Of a stretch of DNA of 64,000 nt, positions 11,265 through 20,811 are shown in pieces (the stretch's first letter is position 1; each line of letters opens with the position of its first letter). The stretch comes from an uncultured Clostridia bacterium (GTDB taxonomy: Bacteria > Bacillota > Clostridia > Lachnospirales > Lachnospiraceae). Both the position numbers and the translations under genes were made by a program. The notes under the pieces were generated by a model that saw only the letters and a list, made by a program, of their open reading frames with translations, was not told the origin of the DNA and searched no databases. The stretch covers positions 62,001 to 126,000 of the forward strand of contig CANDNA010000005.1 of NCBI GenBank assembly GCA_947385955.1. The letters run 5' to 3'.

Positions 11265-14200
11265 TTGGATAAATATGAGTATAAGATACGTTCAGAAGAA
11301 ATCAAAACCCTGATTGGAAGAAAAAAATACGCGGAAGCGATGGAAATAGCGGATACAATTGACTGGCGTAAAGTAAAAAATGTCAATATGCTCTGTACTG
11401 TCAGTGATTTATATAAATTGAGCCGGAGATATGAGGAAAGCAGGGAAATACTGCTGCTTGCCTATGAACGTTATCCGGGTGGAAGGATGATTATTTACTC
11501 GCTTTGCGAACTTTGTATCAAGCTGGATGATGTGGTGCATGCAGTGGAGTACTATAAGGAGTTCGTACAGACTGCTCCCAGGGATAATGGAAGATATGTA
11601 CTGCAATATAAGCTGTATGAAGCCCAGGAGGTGACGCTGGAAGAGCGGATCGCCGTACTGGAAGAATTGAAAAGGCGGGAATACAGAGAAAAATGGGCAT
11701 ATGAACTGGCTTATCTTTATCATCGTATCGGACTTGGAACAAAATGTGTGGAAGAATGTGATGAGCTGATTCTGTGGTTTGGGGAAGGAAAATATGTGAC
11801 AAAAGCGATGGAGCTGAAAATGCTCCATGCTCCTTTATCAGCGGATCAGCAGAAAAAATATAATAAAGGCAGAAAAGGAGCAGCTCCTGCAGCTCCTGAG
11901 CCGGCGGCAGAACCTGTACCGGAAGAAGATGATCTGGATATTCAGGTAAAGCCTTTGAATGTAGGAGAATATGCTACCATCAATCTGCAAAGAGAACTGG
12001 CGGAAAGTATGCGTCAGGTACTGGGAGAAGAAGAAGCAGAGCAGGATGCACAGCCTACCATAGAATACGGTGCGGTAAACGATTCTTATACGATGAATTA
12101 TACCACAGATGAAATCAGAGATTTCCAGACGGAGCTGGAAAATAATGACCTGGAAATTTATGAAGAAGATTATCAGACAGATGAATTTGAAGAGGAAGAG
12201 CTGAAAGAATTACAGGAGCAGCAGGAAACTTATCTGCCGGAAGAAGAGTATGAGGACTACAGTGGAATAGAGATAGAGCCACAACCGTCTTATGCAGGAA
12301 TGCCCCAAATGCAGGCGTATGGGGGAGCACAGCAGTCCCAGATATATGCGCCTCAGATGCAGGTGTATGAGGAACAGCCCAGGGCCCGCGTATCTGCCCG
12401 TCCACAGCCTCAGACACACAGAATAGTACAGCCTCAGGTAAATTATAAACCACAGCCTGAAATCAGTATAGAAGGCCCGGGGGAATTTACCAGAGAGATT
12501 CTTTCCAATCTTTTACAGGATATAGAAGAGCCGGAAAGGGAGGAGAGCGTTTTACCCGGTCAGAAGCAATATGCCCCGGTTCCTGCAGAAGAAGAAGTGT
12601 TTTTTGAAGATCCGGATACAATGGAGCTGTCTCTTCCTCCATTGGAAGAAACAGAACCGCCCAGAGTGGTCAAAATGTCACGGACGGCTGAGATACCTAA
12701 AATCGTACAGATCAGCGGGGAAGAAATAGCCCCTGCTGTTACATATTACAGAAAGAAACAGGATCAGGAAGAAACAATAACAGAAGAAGCAGAAGGAAAA
12801 GAAGAAGCAATCCAAAAAGAAACAAAACAGGAAGAAACAGAGAAAAAAGAAATACCTGAGATTCCCGCGGAAACAGAAGAGGAGGAAGTGGAGGAGGCGG
12901 AAACAGAGGAACATCATTCTGATCAACAGACAGCTTCCACAGAAAATATGACGCAGGAAAAAAACAGATATGATACGCTTTTGACCCAGGAATATGACGG
13001 ACAGATTTGTCTTGCGGTTACTTCAGGAGATGAAGTGGAAAAACAGATTACCGGACAGATGAGCATAGGCGATATTCTTGAAGAATGGGAAAAGAAAAAG
13101 AAAGAACATGAAGAAAAGCGGGCCGAAGCAGTCAGAAAACGGGTTAAGGAACAGACGGGAGAAATTTTTTCCCAGTTTGATGCTTCTACAAAAGAAGGAA
13201 TACTGGCTGAATTGGATGCATTGGCTGAAGAGACAGAGAAAAGAGAAAAAAGAAGATTCTCTGAAAAGAAAGAAGAGGGTTCTGATGCTGTAGAAGAGGA
13301 AGAAGCTCTTCCGGAAGTGGAAGAACTGGAAGAGATCGAAGAGCTGAGTCTGACAGAGCAGTTTTCTCAGGAAACGAGAGATGCTGTGAATGAGGCAGTC
13401 AGTGAAGAAATACCGTCAGCGGAAAATGCTGCTACTGATGCCGATACTGTAAAAAATGCCGGGAATCATAAAGAAAATGCGGAAGCAGAAGAAGCAGAGC
13501 AGGAGGAAACGGAAACAGATTCCGGGGAAACAGATAAGGCTCATATAAAAGAACCGGCGGCTGTTCCTGCGAAAGCAGATAAACAGCAGCATCCTGAGAG
13601 AAAGACAGCAGAAAAATCCGAAAAAATCCAGAGACCGATGACAGCGGAAGAAAAAAAGCTGTTTGGGCCTTTTATTCAGACCAGATCCACAAAAGACCAG
13701 ATATTGGATACATTGGATCATATCAGTCTTGCTTCCTATACCGGTAATGTGATTCTGACCGGAGAGGCCGGAATGGGTTCTGTGAAACTGGCCAAGAATA
13801 TAATCAAAGATATTCAGATGACAGACAGCAATTTTTCCGGCAGGATGGCCAAAATTACAGGGCAGGCGCTGAACAATAAGGATATGGAAAAAACCTTTTC
13901 CAAACTCAGCAATGGTGCGTTGATTGTAGAAGGAGCGGGGGAACTGAAAGAAGGAACCATAAAATCTATGGTGAAACTTCTGGAGCAGGAAGGAAGAGGT
14001 ATTATCGTCATATTGGAAGATACACGTATCAATATGAATAAATTGTTGGATAATTATAAAATTCTTCATCAGAATTTTAATCTGAGAATCGATATCGAGG
14101 CGCTTGACAATGATTCTCTTGTACTGTTTGCAAAAAAATATGCACTGGAGAGGGAATATGCCATTGATGAGCTGGGAGTGCTTGCATTGTATACAAGAAT

Positions 14201-14378
14201 TGCCGAGCTTCAGACAAGTGAACATTCCGTGACGACAAAGGAGGTTAAGGAGATTGTGGAAGAAGCCATACATCACGCAGGCAGAAAGAATATGTCTCAT
14301 TTTATGGATGTGCTTCTGGGCAAACGGTACGATGATGAAGATATGATTATATTACGGGAGAAGGATTTTGTATTGTAA
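11265..14378 (+). CDS. Large acidic protein: helical-repeat N-terminus, Glu-rich linker, degenerate AAA-like C-terminus
   Basis: Unnamed 1037-residue protein. I place the start at TTG 11265 (MDKYEYKIRSEE) because GAGGTG lies 7 bases before it; an upstream TTG at 11235 in frame is the alternative. Residues 1-200 are amphipathic helices like TPR repeats (KYAEAMEIADTI, YEESREILLLAYERYPGG). Residues 210-790 are low-complexity, very rich in Glu, with Pro/Gln patches, and are probably disordered. Residues 795-1037 look like an AAA ATPase core, but the P-loop reads GEAGMGS, lacking the catalytic lysine, and the Walker B-like strand ends in LIVEGAGEL. No signal peptide or membrane segment is seen. 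It may be a cytoplasmic scaffold. It is followed by glgB, whose start lies 10 bases after the stop. Confidence 0.8.
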   Translation: MDKYEYKIRSEEIKTLIGRKKYAEAMEIADTIDWRKVKNVNMLCTVSDLYKLSRRYEESREILLLAYERYPGGRMIIYSLCELCIKLDDVVHAVEYYKEFVQTAPRDNGRYVLQYKLYEAQEVTLEERIAVLEELKRREYREKWAYELAYLYHRIGLGTKCVEECDELILWFGEGKYVTKAMELKMLHAPLSADQQKKYNKGRKGAAPAAPEPAAEPVPEEDDLDIQVKPLNVGEYATINLQRELAESMRQVLGEEEAEQDAQPTIEYGAVNDSYTMNYTTDEIRDFQTELENNDLEIYEEDYQTDEFEEEELKELQEQQETYLPEEEYEDYSGIEIEPQPSYAGMPQMQAYGGAQQSQIYAPQMQVYEEQPRARVSARPQPQTHRIVQPQVNYKPQPEISIEGPGEFTREILSNLLQDIEEPEREESVLPGQKQYAPVPAEEEVFFEDPDTMELSLPPLEETEPPRVVKMSRTAEIPKIVQISGEEIAPAVTYYRKKQDQEETITEEAEGKEEAIQKETKQEETEKKEIPEIPAETEEEEVEEAETEEHHSDQQTASTENMTQEKNRYDTLLTQEYDGQICLAVTSGDEVEKQITGQMSIGDILEEWEKKKKEHEEKRAEAVRKRVKEQTGEIFSQFDASTKEGILAELDALAEETEKREKRRFSEKKEEGSDAVEEEEALPEVEELEEIEELSLTEQFSQETRDAVNEAVSEEIPSAENAATDADTVKNAGNHKENAEAEEAEQEETETDSGETDKAHIKEPAAVPAKADKQQHPERKTAEKSEKIQRPMTAEEKKLFGPFIQTRSTKDQILDTLDHISLASYTGNVILTGEAGMGSVKLAKNIIKDIQMTDSNFSGRMAKITGQALNNKDMEKTFSKLSNGALIVEGAGELKEGTIKSMVKLLEQEGRGIIVILEDTRINMNKLLDNYKILHQNFNLRIDIEALDNDSLVLFAKKYALEREYAIDELGVLALYTRIAELQTSEHSVTTKEVKEIVEEAIHHAGRKNMSHFMDVLLGKRYDDEDMIILREKDFVL

Positions 14379-14388
14379 GGAGGGTTTT

Positions 14389-16293
14389 ATGACAGGACAG
14401 GAGACCGTATTTATTTCGGAAACAGACCAGTATTTATTTGCAAAAGGCACACATTATGATATTTATAAAAAGCTGGGTGCCCATGTATCGGTGGAAGGTG
14501 ACAAAAAGGGGGTCTATTTTGCAGTTTGGGCGCCGAATGCAGCAAAGGTTAATGTAATCGGTACTTTCAATGACTGGAATGAGGAAATGCATGAATTGGA
14601 GAAGATCGGGCCTATCGGAATCTATGCCCGTTTCATTCCGGATGTGAAAGAAGGGGAAATGTATAAGTTTCTGATTACAGCGCAGGATGGAAGGAAACTG
14701 TACAAGGCGGATCCGTTTGCCAATTATGCGGAAAAAAGACCGGGGACAGCATCTGTTATCACCAATCTGTCCCATATGAGCTGGTCAGATGAAGAATGGA
14801 TGAACGCACGGAGAAGAAAAGACATCAATGCAGAACCTATGGCTATCTATGAATGCCATATCGGTTCCTGGATGCGTCATCCGGGCAGGGAGGATGAGGG
14901 TTTTTATACCTATAGAGAATTTGCGGATGCCATTGTGAAATATCTGAAAAAGATGCGTTTTACACATGTGGAGCTGATGGGAATTGCGGAACATCCGTTT
15001 GACGGTTCCTGGGGATATCAGGTAACCGGCTATTATGCACCCACTTCCCGATATGGTACACCACAGGATTTTATGTATCTGATCAATACACTGCATGAAA
15101 ATAAAATCGGGGTAATCCTGGACTGGGTACCTGCTCATTTTCCAAGAGATGCTCATGGTCTTGCAGAGTTTGACGGGACTCCTCTGTTTGAGCATCCGGA
15201 TCCGAGAGTGGGAGAACATCCTGACTGGGGAACCAAGATATTTAATTACGGAAAATATGAGGTTATGAATTTTCTGATTGCCAATGCATTGTTCTGGATC
15301 AAGGAATTTCATGTAGACGGGCTACGGGTGGATGCAGTTGCTTCCATGCTGTATCTGGATTATGGTAAAAAAGACGGGCAATGGGTGGCAAATAAATACG
15401 GAGACAATAAGAACCTGGAAGCCATTGAATTTTTCAAGCATATGAATTCAGTTATCCGGGGCAGTTTTCCGGGAGTTATGATGATTGCAGAAGAATCTAC
15501 AGCATGGCCGAAAGTAACCGGCTCCATTGAAGAAGGCGGCCTGTTCTTCACATATAAGTGGAATATGGGCTGGATGCATGATTTCTGTGAATACATGAAG
15601 CTGGATCCGCTGTTCCGCCGGGGAAATCATTATGCCATGACTTTTGCCATGAGTTATAATGACAGTGAGAATTATATTCTTCCTCTGTCTCATGATGAAG
15701 TGGTACATCTGAAATGTTCCATGCTGAATAAGATGCCTGGTTACCATAAGGACAAATATGCAAATCTCCGTACCGGCTATACGTATATGTTTGGCCATGA
15801 AGGAAAGAAACTGCTGTTTATGGGACAGGAATTTGGACAGGAGAGGGAATGGAGCGAAGAGAGAGAGCTTGACTGGTTCTTACTGGAAGAGGAATTGAAT
15901 AAAGGGATGCAGAGCTATGTGAAAGAGCTGCTGAAACTGTACCGTAAGCATCCCTGCATGCATGAAGTGGACAACAGTTGGGAAGGATTCGAATGGGTGA
16001 AAGCGGATGACGCTGAGGAAAGCACTTATGCTTTTATCCGAAAATGTCCGTCCAGCAAGAACAGACTGCTGTTTGTTATGAATATGACACCGATGGAACG
16101 GAAAGAGTACCGGGTGGGTGTTCCCAAGAAAAAGAAATACAAACTGGTATTAAACAGTGATGATGTAAAATTCGGTGGAGAAGGAAGAGAGATTCCGCAA
16201 GTGCTTATAGCGGAAAAAGAACCCTGTGATTATCGGGATTTTTCCATTACTTTTGACTTGCCTCCCTATACTTCCGCAGTTTTTTCATTTTGA
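14389..16293 (+). CDS. glgB: 1,4-alpha-glucan branching enzyme
   Basis: GlgB cuts alpha-1,4-glucan and rejoins the piece as an alpha-1,6 branch in glycogen synthesis. The start at ATG 14389 has a strong AAGGAGGG and gives 634 residues. An N-terminal CBM48 domain (VYFAVWAPNAAKVNVIGTFN) precedes the GH13 barrel: the nucleophile Asp is in LRVDAVASMLY, the acid/base Glu in MMIAEESTAW, and the third acid in LPLSHDEVVH. A C-terminal beta domain ends the protein. No other glg gene is nearby; the next genes are flagellar. A terminator follows 65 bases downstream. Confidence 0.94.
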   Translation: MTGQETVFISETDQYLFAKGTHYDIYKKLGAHVSVEGDKKGVYFAVWAPNAAKVNVIGTFNDWNEEMHELEKIGPIGIYARFIPDVKEGEMYKFLITAQDGRKLYKADPFANYAEKRPGTASVITNLSHMSWSDEEWMNARRRKDINAEPMAIYECHIGSWMRHPGREDEGFYTYREFADAIVKYLKKMRFTHVELMGIAEHPFDGSWGYQVTGYYAPTSRYGTPQDFMYLINTLHENKIGVILDWVPAHFPRDAHGLAEFDGTPLFEHPDPRVGEHPDWGTKIFNYGKYEVMNFLIANALFWIKEFHVDGLRVDAVASMLYLDYGKKDGQWVANKYGDNKNLEAIEFFKHMNSVIRGSFPGVMMIAEESTAWPKVTGSIEEGGLFFTYKWNMGWMHDFCEYMKLDPLFRRGNHYAMTFAMSYNDSENYILPLSHDEVVHLKCSMLNKMPGYHKDKYANLRTGYTYMFGHEGKKLLFMGQEFGQEREWSEERELDWFLLEEELNKGMQSYVKELLKLYRKHPCMHEVDNSWEGFEWVKADDAEESTYAFIRKCPSSKNRLLFVMNMTPMERKEYRVGVPKKKKYKLVLNSDDVKFGGEGREIPQVLIAEKEPCDYRDFSITFDLPPYTSAVFSF

Positions 16294-16330
16294 CAGATGA
16301 GACTGACAGGGATGAAGTTGCCGTAAAAGG

Positions 16331-16358
16331 TTAAGTTATCCGAAAAGAGAGCCGAAAT
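16331..16358 (+). promoter_or_regulatory. Possible sigma-28 (FliA/SigD) promoter for the flagellar genes
   Basis: TTAAGTTA (16331-16338), 12 bp, GCCGAAAT (16351-16358) resembles the flagellar sigma-28 consensus TAAAGTTT-N11-GCCGATAA. It lies 73 bases before a three-gene flagellar unit. The terminator stem begins right after the -10, so a transcript from here would lack part of its 5' arm and might escape termination. Confidence 0.4.
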
Positions 16359-16397
16359 AAAAGGTGAGTGCCGTGAAAAACAGCATTCACCTTTTTT
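16359..16397 (+). terminator. Intrinsic terminator after glgB
   Basis: GGTGAGTGC (16363-16371) pairs with GCATTCACC (16383-16391) with one G-U pair, extended by AAAA/TTTT; T6 at 16392-16397. Confidence 0.75.
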
Positions 16398-16430
16398 GAA
16401 TCCAGTTAAAAGAGAAAATCAGGAGACCAT

Positions 16431-19400
16431 ATGAGGATTACGTTTCAAAACACAGATACGAATCAGAATATAGAAAGACAGAGAGCTGTACAGAGGGAAT
16501 CTTCTGCTCCGAAAGCTGATATGAATGGAAACTGCGGATATATGCTGGATCTGTCCGGATCAGGGGGAAGTCATGAAATCTATCAGGAACAGGGTAAGAC
16601 GATAGAAGATGTGATGGCGGAAGCAGGCAGGCAGAATGTGGATCTGACCAGTGATTATATGGCAGTGATGTCAAACTCCATGTCAGAGGAAGATTTTGCA
16701 AAACTGCAGGAGAACGGATATCAGGTAGGCAGCACTCAGGTGGAAACGGCTGTTACGATTGTGGATCATATAAAGGCTTCCATGCTGGAAGCGGGTGTAT
16801 CCATATCCGGTTATACAGATACATTGGATATGGATACACTGACGGAGATCACAGGAGATGCAGGGCTGGCCAGGGAATTGAATGAAGCATTTTCGGAAGC
16901 AGGGGTGCCTTTGACAGAAGAGACAGCCAGAGAAGCAATGGAAGCGCTGGATGAGGCACAGGCTTTGAATCCGCCCGGAGAAGATGCACTTAAATATATG
17001 ATGCTTCATAAAAAAGATCCGGTCATAGAGTCCTATTATACAGCTCAGTACAGCAGTTTTGGCGATGGAAACAGACAGGGAAGAGGATATTATCAGGAGG
17101 AAACCGGTTATCTGAGCAGGAAAGCAGATCAGATCCAGTGGGAGAGCCTGAAGCCTCAAATAGACCGTATTGTGGAAGAGGCAGGATTTGCAGGGATGCA
17201 GGAAGCAGAGGATGGGGCCAAATGGCTGATTTCTGCCGGGATTCCATTGACAGAGGAAACGCTTTCCTCTTATATGGAACTGAAAAAGGTTTCGTTTCCG
17301 ATGGAGCAGGATAAGCTGCTGTCGGCAATGGCGGCGGCGGTCTCTGATGGAAAGAGTCCCGGTCAGGCCGATCTGACAGGGAGAGGGTCTCTTTGGGAAC
17401 AGGCTTATAAAATATGGGATATGGTACAGAAGCTGACACCGGAGGCAGCAGATGCGGCAGCGGGGGAAGGAAACACACTGACGCTTGCCGGGCTGGATGC
17501 GGCTCAGAGGCTGATTGACAGTGGATATCAGAATGTGACACAGGAAAATGCAGCAGCCAGAAGGCAGTTGGAAGAAGTCAGGCTGCAAATGACGATTTCT
17601 GCTAACAGAGAGTTGTTGAAAAGTGGTTTTTCCATCGAAACATCCGGATTGGAACAGGTAATCGAAGCACTGCGGGATGTGGAACAGAATTATCATCAGA
17701 TTTTGTTTGGCGGTGAAAGTGCAGGAGAGACATTGTCACGTTCACAGCTTTATACGGAAACTGTGGAAACGGTTGCGTCAATTCCTCATATGCCTCTGGC
17801 AGCAGTGGGCAAAGTAAGTATTGAAAAAGCAGATTTCAGCCTGCAGGATGCCAGAGAATCAGGAGAAGCGCTGGCGGCATCCTATAAAAAGGCAAACGAA
17901 AGCTATGAAACGTTCCAGACTGCGCCGCGCAGGGATATGGGAGATTCGATAGCAAAAGCATTTCAAAATACGGATGTATTGTTGGAAGAGTTGGGGCTTG
18001 AGTCCACTGATGCCAACAGGAGGGCAGTCCGCATTTTGGGATATAATCATCTGGAAATTACACAGGAAAATATTATGACAGTGAAGGCTGCGGATCAGGC
18101 ACTGCGAAATGTGGTAAAAAAGCTGACGCCGGCAGCAACCGTCGATTTGATCCGGGAGGATAAAAATCCTCTGAGTATGACAGTAGCCGAACTGGATGAT
18201 TATCTGAGCGGCAGAGAGCAGGATTTCAGCCGGGAACAGGAAAAATTCAGTAAGTATTTATATAAACTGGAACAGAAAAAAGAGATTACGCAGGAAGAAA
18301 AGGAATCTTATATTGGTATTTATCGTCTGCTGCGTCAGGTGGAAAAGTCGGATGGGGCGGTGATTGGCAGTCTGCTTCATCAGGGTGCAGAGCTTTCTTT
18401 TAAAAATCTGCTGACCTTTGTCCGGACAGGAAAGGGAAAAGGGATTGATGCGCGGGTGGATGACAGTGTGGGTACACTGCAGGAAGTGAGAGAAAAGGGC
18501 GTTTCCATTGATGATCAGATCAACAGCGCTTTTTCCGACAAAGAGAAGGCAAAGGAGGCAGAATACTACATAAGATTGGGTCATGAAGCCTATGACAGTC
18601 TGGATGGGGATAAGGTGACACAGATTGCACCTACGGAAGAAATGGAGCTGGAGGAATTTACCCAGTCCCTTCGGAATACGGAAACGAGTGAGGAATCGGA
18701 AGCATCTTATCTGCAGGAACAGACAAAACAGTACAGACAGACCAGGCCGGAAAAAAATACAGTGCAGATGCTGCAGATGTTGGAAGAGCCGGTGACATTG
18801 GAAAATATACAGGCTATGAATGCATATGGCCGGGGGAGCCAGACCGCATTTTCCAGAATACGGAGAGAGGAAAATGAGCAGAGAGATGGCAGGAAACCGG
18901 ATTTTGAACAGTCTGTGTCCCGTCTGGAAGAAAAGTTTGAGAGCAGGGAAGAAGCCAGAGCAGCTTATCAGGAGCTGGCAGAGACAGAAAAGCAGATTGT
19001 GCAGGATGCCATGTATGAATCCGACCGGATTACTGTTTCAGATCTGCGGGAGCTGGGCCTTGTATATAAGCAGATTTCTTTTACCGCAAAGCTGGCTGAT
19101 ACGGAAAAGTATGACATTCCTATCATAACAGAGGATTCTGTGTTGGCCCTGCATGTGCAGATCATACATTCTGACGAAAACAAGGGAAAGGTAGAGGCTT
19201 CGATAGAAACGCCGGAATATGGAAAAGTTTCTGTCAGGCTGCAGATGGAAGAAGGCAGAGTGGGAGGGATTTTGATCGGTTCCGAAGAAAAGGGCGGTAA
19301 AAAGCTGGAAGAGATCAGGGATCACATACAGGAAGAACTGACCCGGATTGGATTTGAAACAGAAACTATGCCTGTGGGAGTCCGGAAGGATGTACGGGTT

Positions 19401-19535
19401 GGATTTGTTCCGGGAGAAACCGGAGAGAGCAGGAAAGAAGTTTCCACAGCAGAGCTTTACAGGGCAGCCAAAGCAGTGGTGGTTACAATGCGCAAAGAAA
19501 TAGAAAGGGGTTCATACCATGAAAATAAATTATAA
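16431..19535 (+). CDS. FliK-like / DUF6240-type protein upstream of flagellin
   Basis: A 1034-residue, mostly helical hydrophilic protein without signal peptide or membrane segment. I read it as a DUF6240-type protein from its position and repeat pattern. Its last 130 residues resemble the FliK hook-length-control C-terminus (EYGKVSVRLQMEEGRVGGIL, then a helix pair and a VRKDVRVGFV strand). A degenerate motif recurs at about residues 158, 270, 366, 540 and 786: VPLTEETAREAM, IPLTEETLSSYM, NVTQENAAARRQL, EITQENIMTVKA, PVTLENIQAMNA. It overlaps the flagellin gene by 17 bases, so translation is coupled. A role in flagellar assembly, as hook-length or cap-like control, is inferred from context. 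Confidence 0.7.
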   Translation: MRITFQNTDTNQNIERQRAVQRESSAPKADMNGNCGYMLDLSGSGGSHEIYQEQGKTIEDVMAEAGRQNVDLTSDYMAVMSNSMSEEDFAKLQENGYQVGSTQVETAVTIVDHIKASMLEAGVSISGYTDTLDMDTLTEITGDAGLARELNEAFSEAGVPLTEETAREAMEALDEAQALNPPGEDALKYMMLHKKDPVIESYYTAQYSSFGDGNRQGRGYYQEETGYLSRKADQIQWESLKPQIDRIVEEAGFAGMQEAEDGAKWLISAGIPLTEETLSSYMELKKVSFPMEQDKLLSAMAAAVSDGKSPGQADLTGRGSLWEQAYKIWDMVQKLTPEAADAAAGEGNTLTLAGLDAAQRLIDSGYQNVTQENAAARRQLEEVRLQMTISANRELLKSGFSIETSGLEQVIEALRDVEQNYHQILFGGESAGETLSRSQLYTETVETVASIPHMPLAAVGKVSIEKADFSLQDARESGEALAASYKKANESYETFQTAPRRDMGDSIAKAFQNTDVLLEELGLESTDANRRAVRILGYNHLEITQENIMTVKAADQALRNVVKKLTPAATVDLIREDKNPLSMTVAELDDYLSGREQDFSREQEKFSKYLYKLEQKKEITQEEKESYIGIYRLLRQVEKSDGAVIGSLLHQGAELSFKNLLTFVRTGKGKGIDARVDDSVGTLQEVREKGVSIDDQINSAFSDKEKAKEAEYYIRLGHEAYDSLDGDKVTQIAPTEEMELEEFTQSLRNTETSEESEASYLQEQTKQYRQTRPEKNTVQMLQMLEEPVTLENIQAMNAYGRGSQTAFSRIRREENEQRDGRKPDFEQSVSRLEEKFESREEARAAYQELAETEKQIVQDAMYESDRITVSDLRELGLVYKQISFTAKLADTEKYDIPIITEDSVLALHVQIIHSDENKGKVEASIETPEYGKVSVRLQMEEGRVGGILIGSEEKGGKKLEEIRDHIQEELTRIGFETETMPVGVRKDVRVGFVPGETGESRKEVSTAELYRAAKAVVVTMRKEIERGSYHENKL

Positions 19536-20766
19536 TATGTCAGCAGTACTTTCCAATGATCATTTGGCCAGAACAGAAAATTCATTATCCAAATCTATTG
19601 AAAAGCTTTCATCCGGTTTTAAACTCAATCGTGCCAAGGATAATCCTTCCGGAATGGCTATTTCCAAGCGGATGCATGCGCAGCTCCGGGGACTGGCTGC
19701 CGGCTCAAACAATGCCAGTGACGGTATTTCCATTATCAATGTGGCAGAAGGCGCCATGACGGAAGTACATGAAATGCTGCAGCGTCTGAATGAGCTGAGT
19801 GTGAAAGCAGCCAATGGGCCTATGTCCGACAGTGACAGAGAAACAGTTCAGGAAGAAGTGGATGCGCTTCTGGAAGAAATTGACCGGATTGCTGAGTCCA
19901 CGGAATTTAATGGCAGAAGGCTGATTGACGGAACTTATGATTTGAAAGGATTTGTGGAAAAATCAGTAAATGAAGCAGATGCAACGTTTGATACTTTATC
20001 TGTTAAGGTGGAATCCTATTCGGATGAAGCTAAAATCGGGGTTTACGAAATAAAACTGGAAACTTCCATGAAAACAGAGATGCGCAGAGAGATCAATGAG
20101 GACGGTATAGGTGTGGAAGTTCCCTATACGTATCCCTGTGTAACGGCGGCAGTGGTTTCCCCTGCCGGTATTACGCAGATTCATGGAAAAGATGTGGAGT
20201 TGGAAGAAGTGCAGAATCAGAAAATGGTGGCTTCTCTGGATGATCCTCATACATTGACCATTGTGGCAGACAACGGTTTTTCTCTTACACTTGATATTGA
20301 TCTGGATAAATTTGTCACACCGCCGCAGACCCATCCCATTTCCCGTACCTTTAATGTGGATTTGACCGGAATCGGGCCCATGACCACTCAGATCGGCGCC
20401 AATGAAGGGCAGACGCTGGATATTCGTATTCCTACCGTATCCTGTAAGACATTGGGTGTGGCTGAACTGGATGTATCCACACAGGATGAGGCAAAAAACT
20501 CCATAGACAGGATTGCCAGGGCCGTGAACAATCTTTCTGCAATCAGATCCCGTCTGGGCGCTTACCAGAACCGTTTGGAACATATGGTTTCCAGTCTGGA
20601 GGTGACAGAAGAAAATCTGACCGGCGCTTATTCCAGAATCGTAGATACCAATATGGCAGAGGAAATGACAGAATATACAAAGGATCAGGTATTGAGCCAG
20701 GCAGGTACTTCCATGCTGGCCCAGGCCAATCAGAGGCCCTCTCAGATATTGCAGCTTTTGCAGTAA
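19519..20766 (+). CDS. Flagellin
   Basis: A 415-residue flagellin, the secreted subunit of the flagellar filament. The N-terminal D0/D1 helices run to about residue 140 (LSKSIEKLSSGFKLNRAKDN, then GISIINVAEGAMTEVHEML and LSVKAANGPMSDSDRE). The C-terminal D1/D0 helices start at about 315 (AVNNLSAIRSRLGAYQNRLE) and end QANQRPSQILQLLQ, the flagellin export and polymerisation tail. The 170-residue middle is a variable surface domain. The FliK-like gene overlaps it, and a FliS homologue follows. It is not FlgL, which lacks this C-terminal tail. Confidence 0.93.
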   Translation: MKINYNMSAVLSNDHLARTENSLSKSIEKLSSGFKLNRAKDNPSGMAISKRMHAQLRGLAAGSNNASDGISIINVAEGAMTEVHEMLQRLNELSVKAANGPMSDSDRETVQEEVDALLEEIDRIAESTEFNGRRLIDGTYDLKGFVEKSVNEADATFDTLSVKVESYSDEAKIGVYEIKLETSMKTEMRREINEDGIGVEVPYTYPCVTAAVVSPAGITQIHGKDVELEEVQNQKMVASLDDPHTLTIVADNGFSLTLDIDLDKFVTPPQTHPISRTFNVDLTGIGPMTTQIGANEGQTLDIRIPTVSCKTLGVAELDVSTQDEAKNSIDRIARAVNNLSAIRSRLGAYQNRLEHMVSSLEVTEENLTGAYSRIVDTNMAEEMTEYTKDQVLSQAGTSMLAQANQRPSQILQLLQ

Positions 20767-20811
20767 GGAGGAAAGCCAGGATAATTTTTCTGAAATCATG
20801 AGGAAATGACT

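Noticed and set aside
13416-14300. Open frame of 294 codons on the minus strand inside the acidic protein gene
   Set aside because: Cys/Phe/His-rich translation typical of the reverse of a Glu/Lys-rich frame; no start signals.
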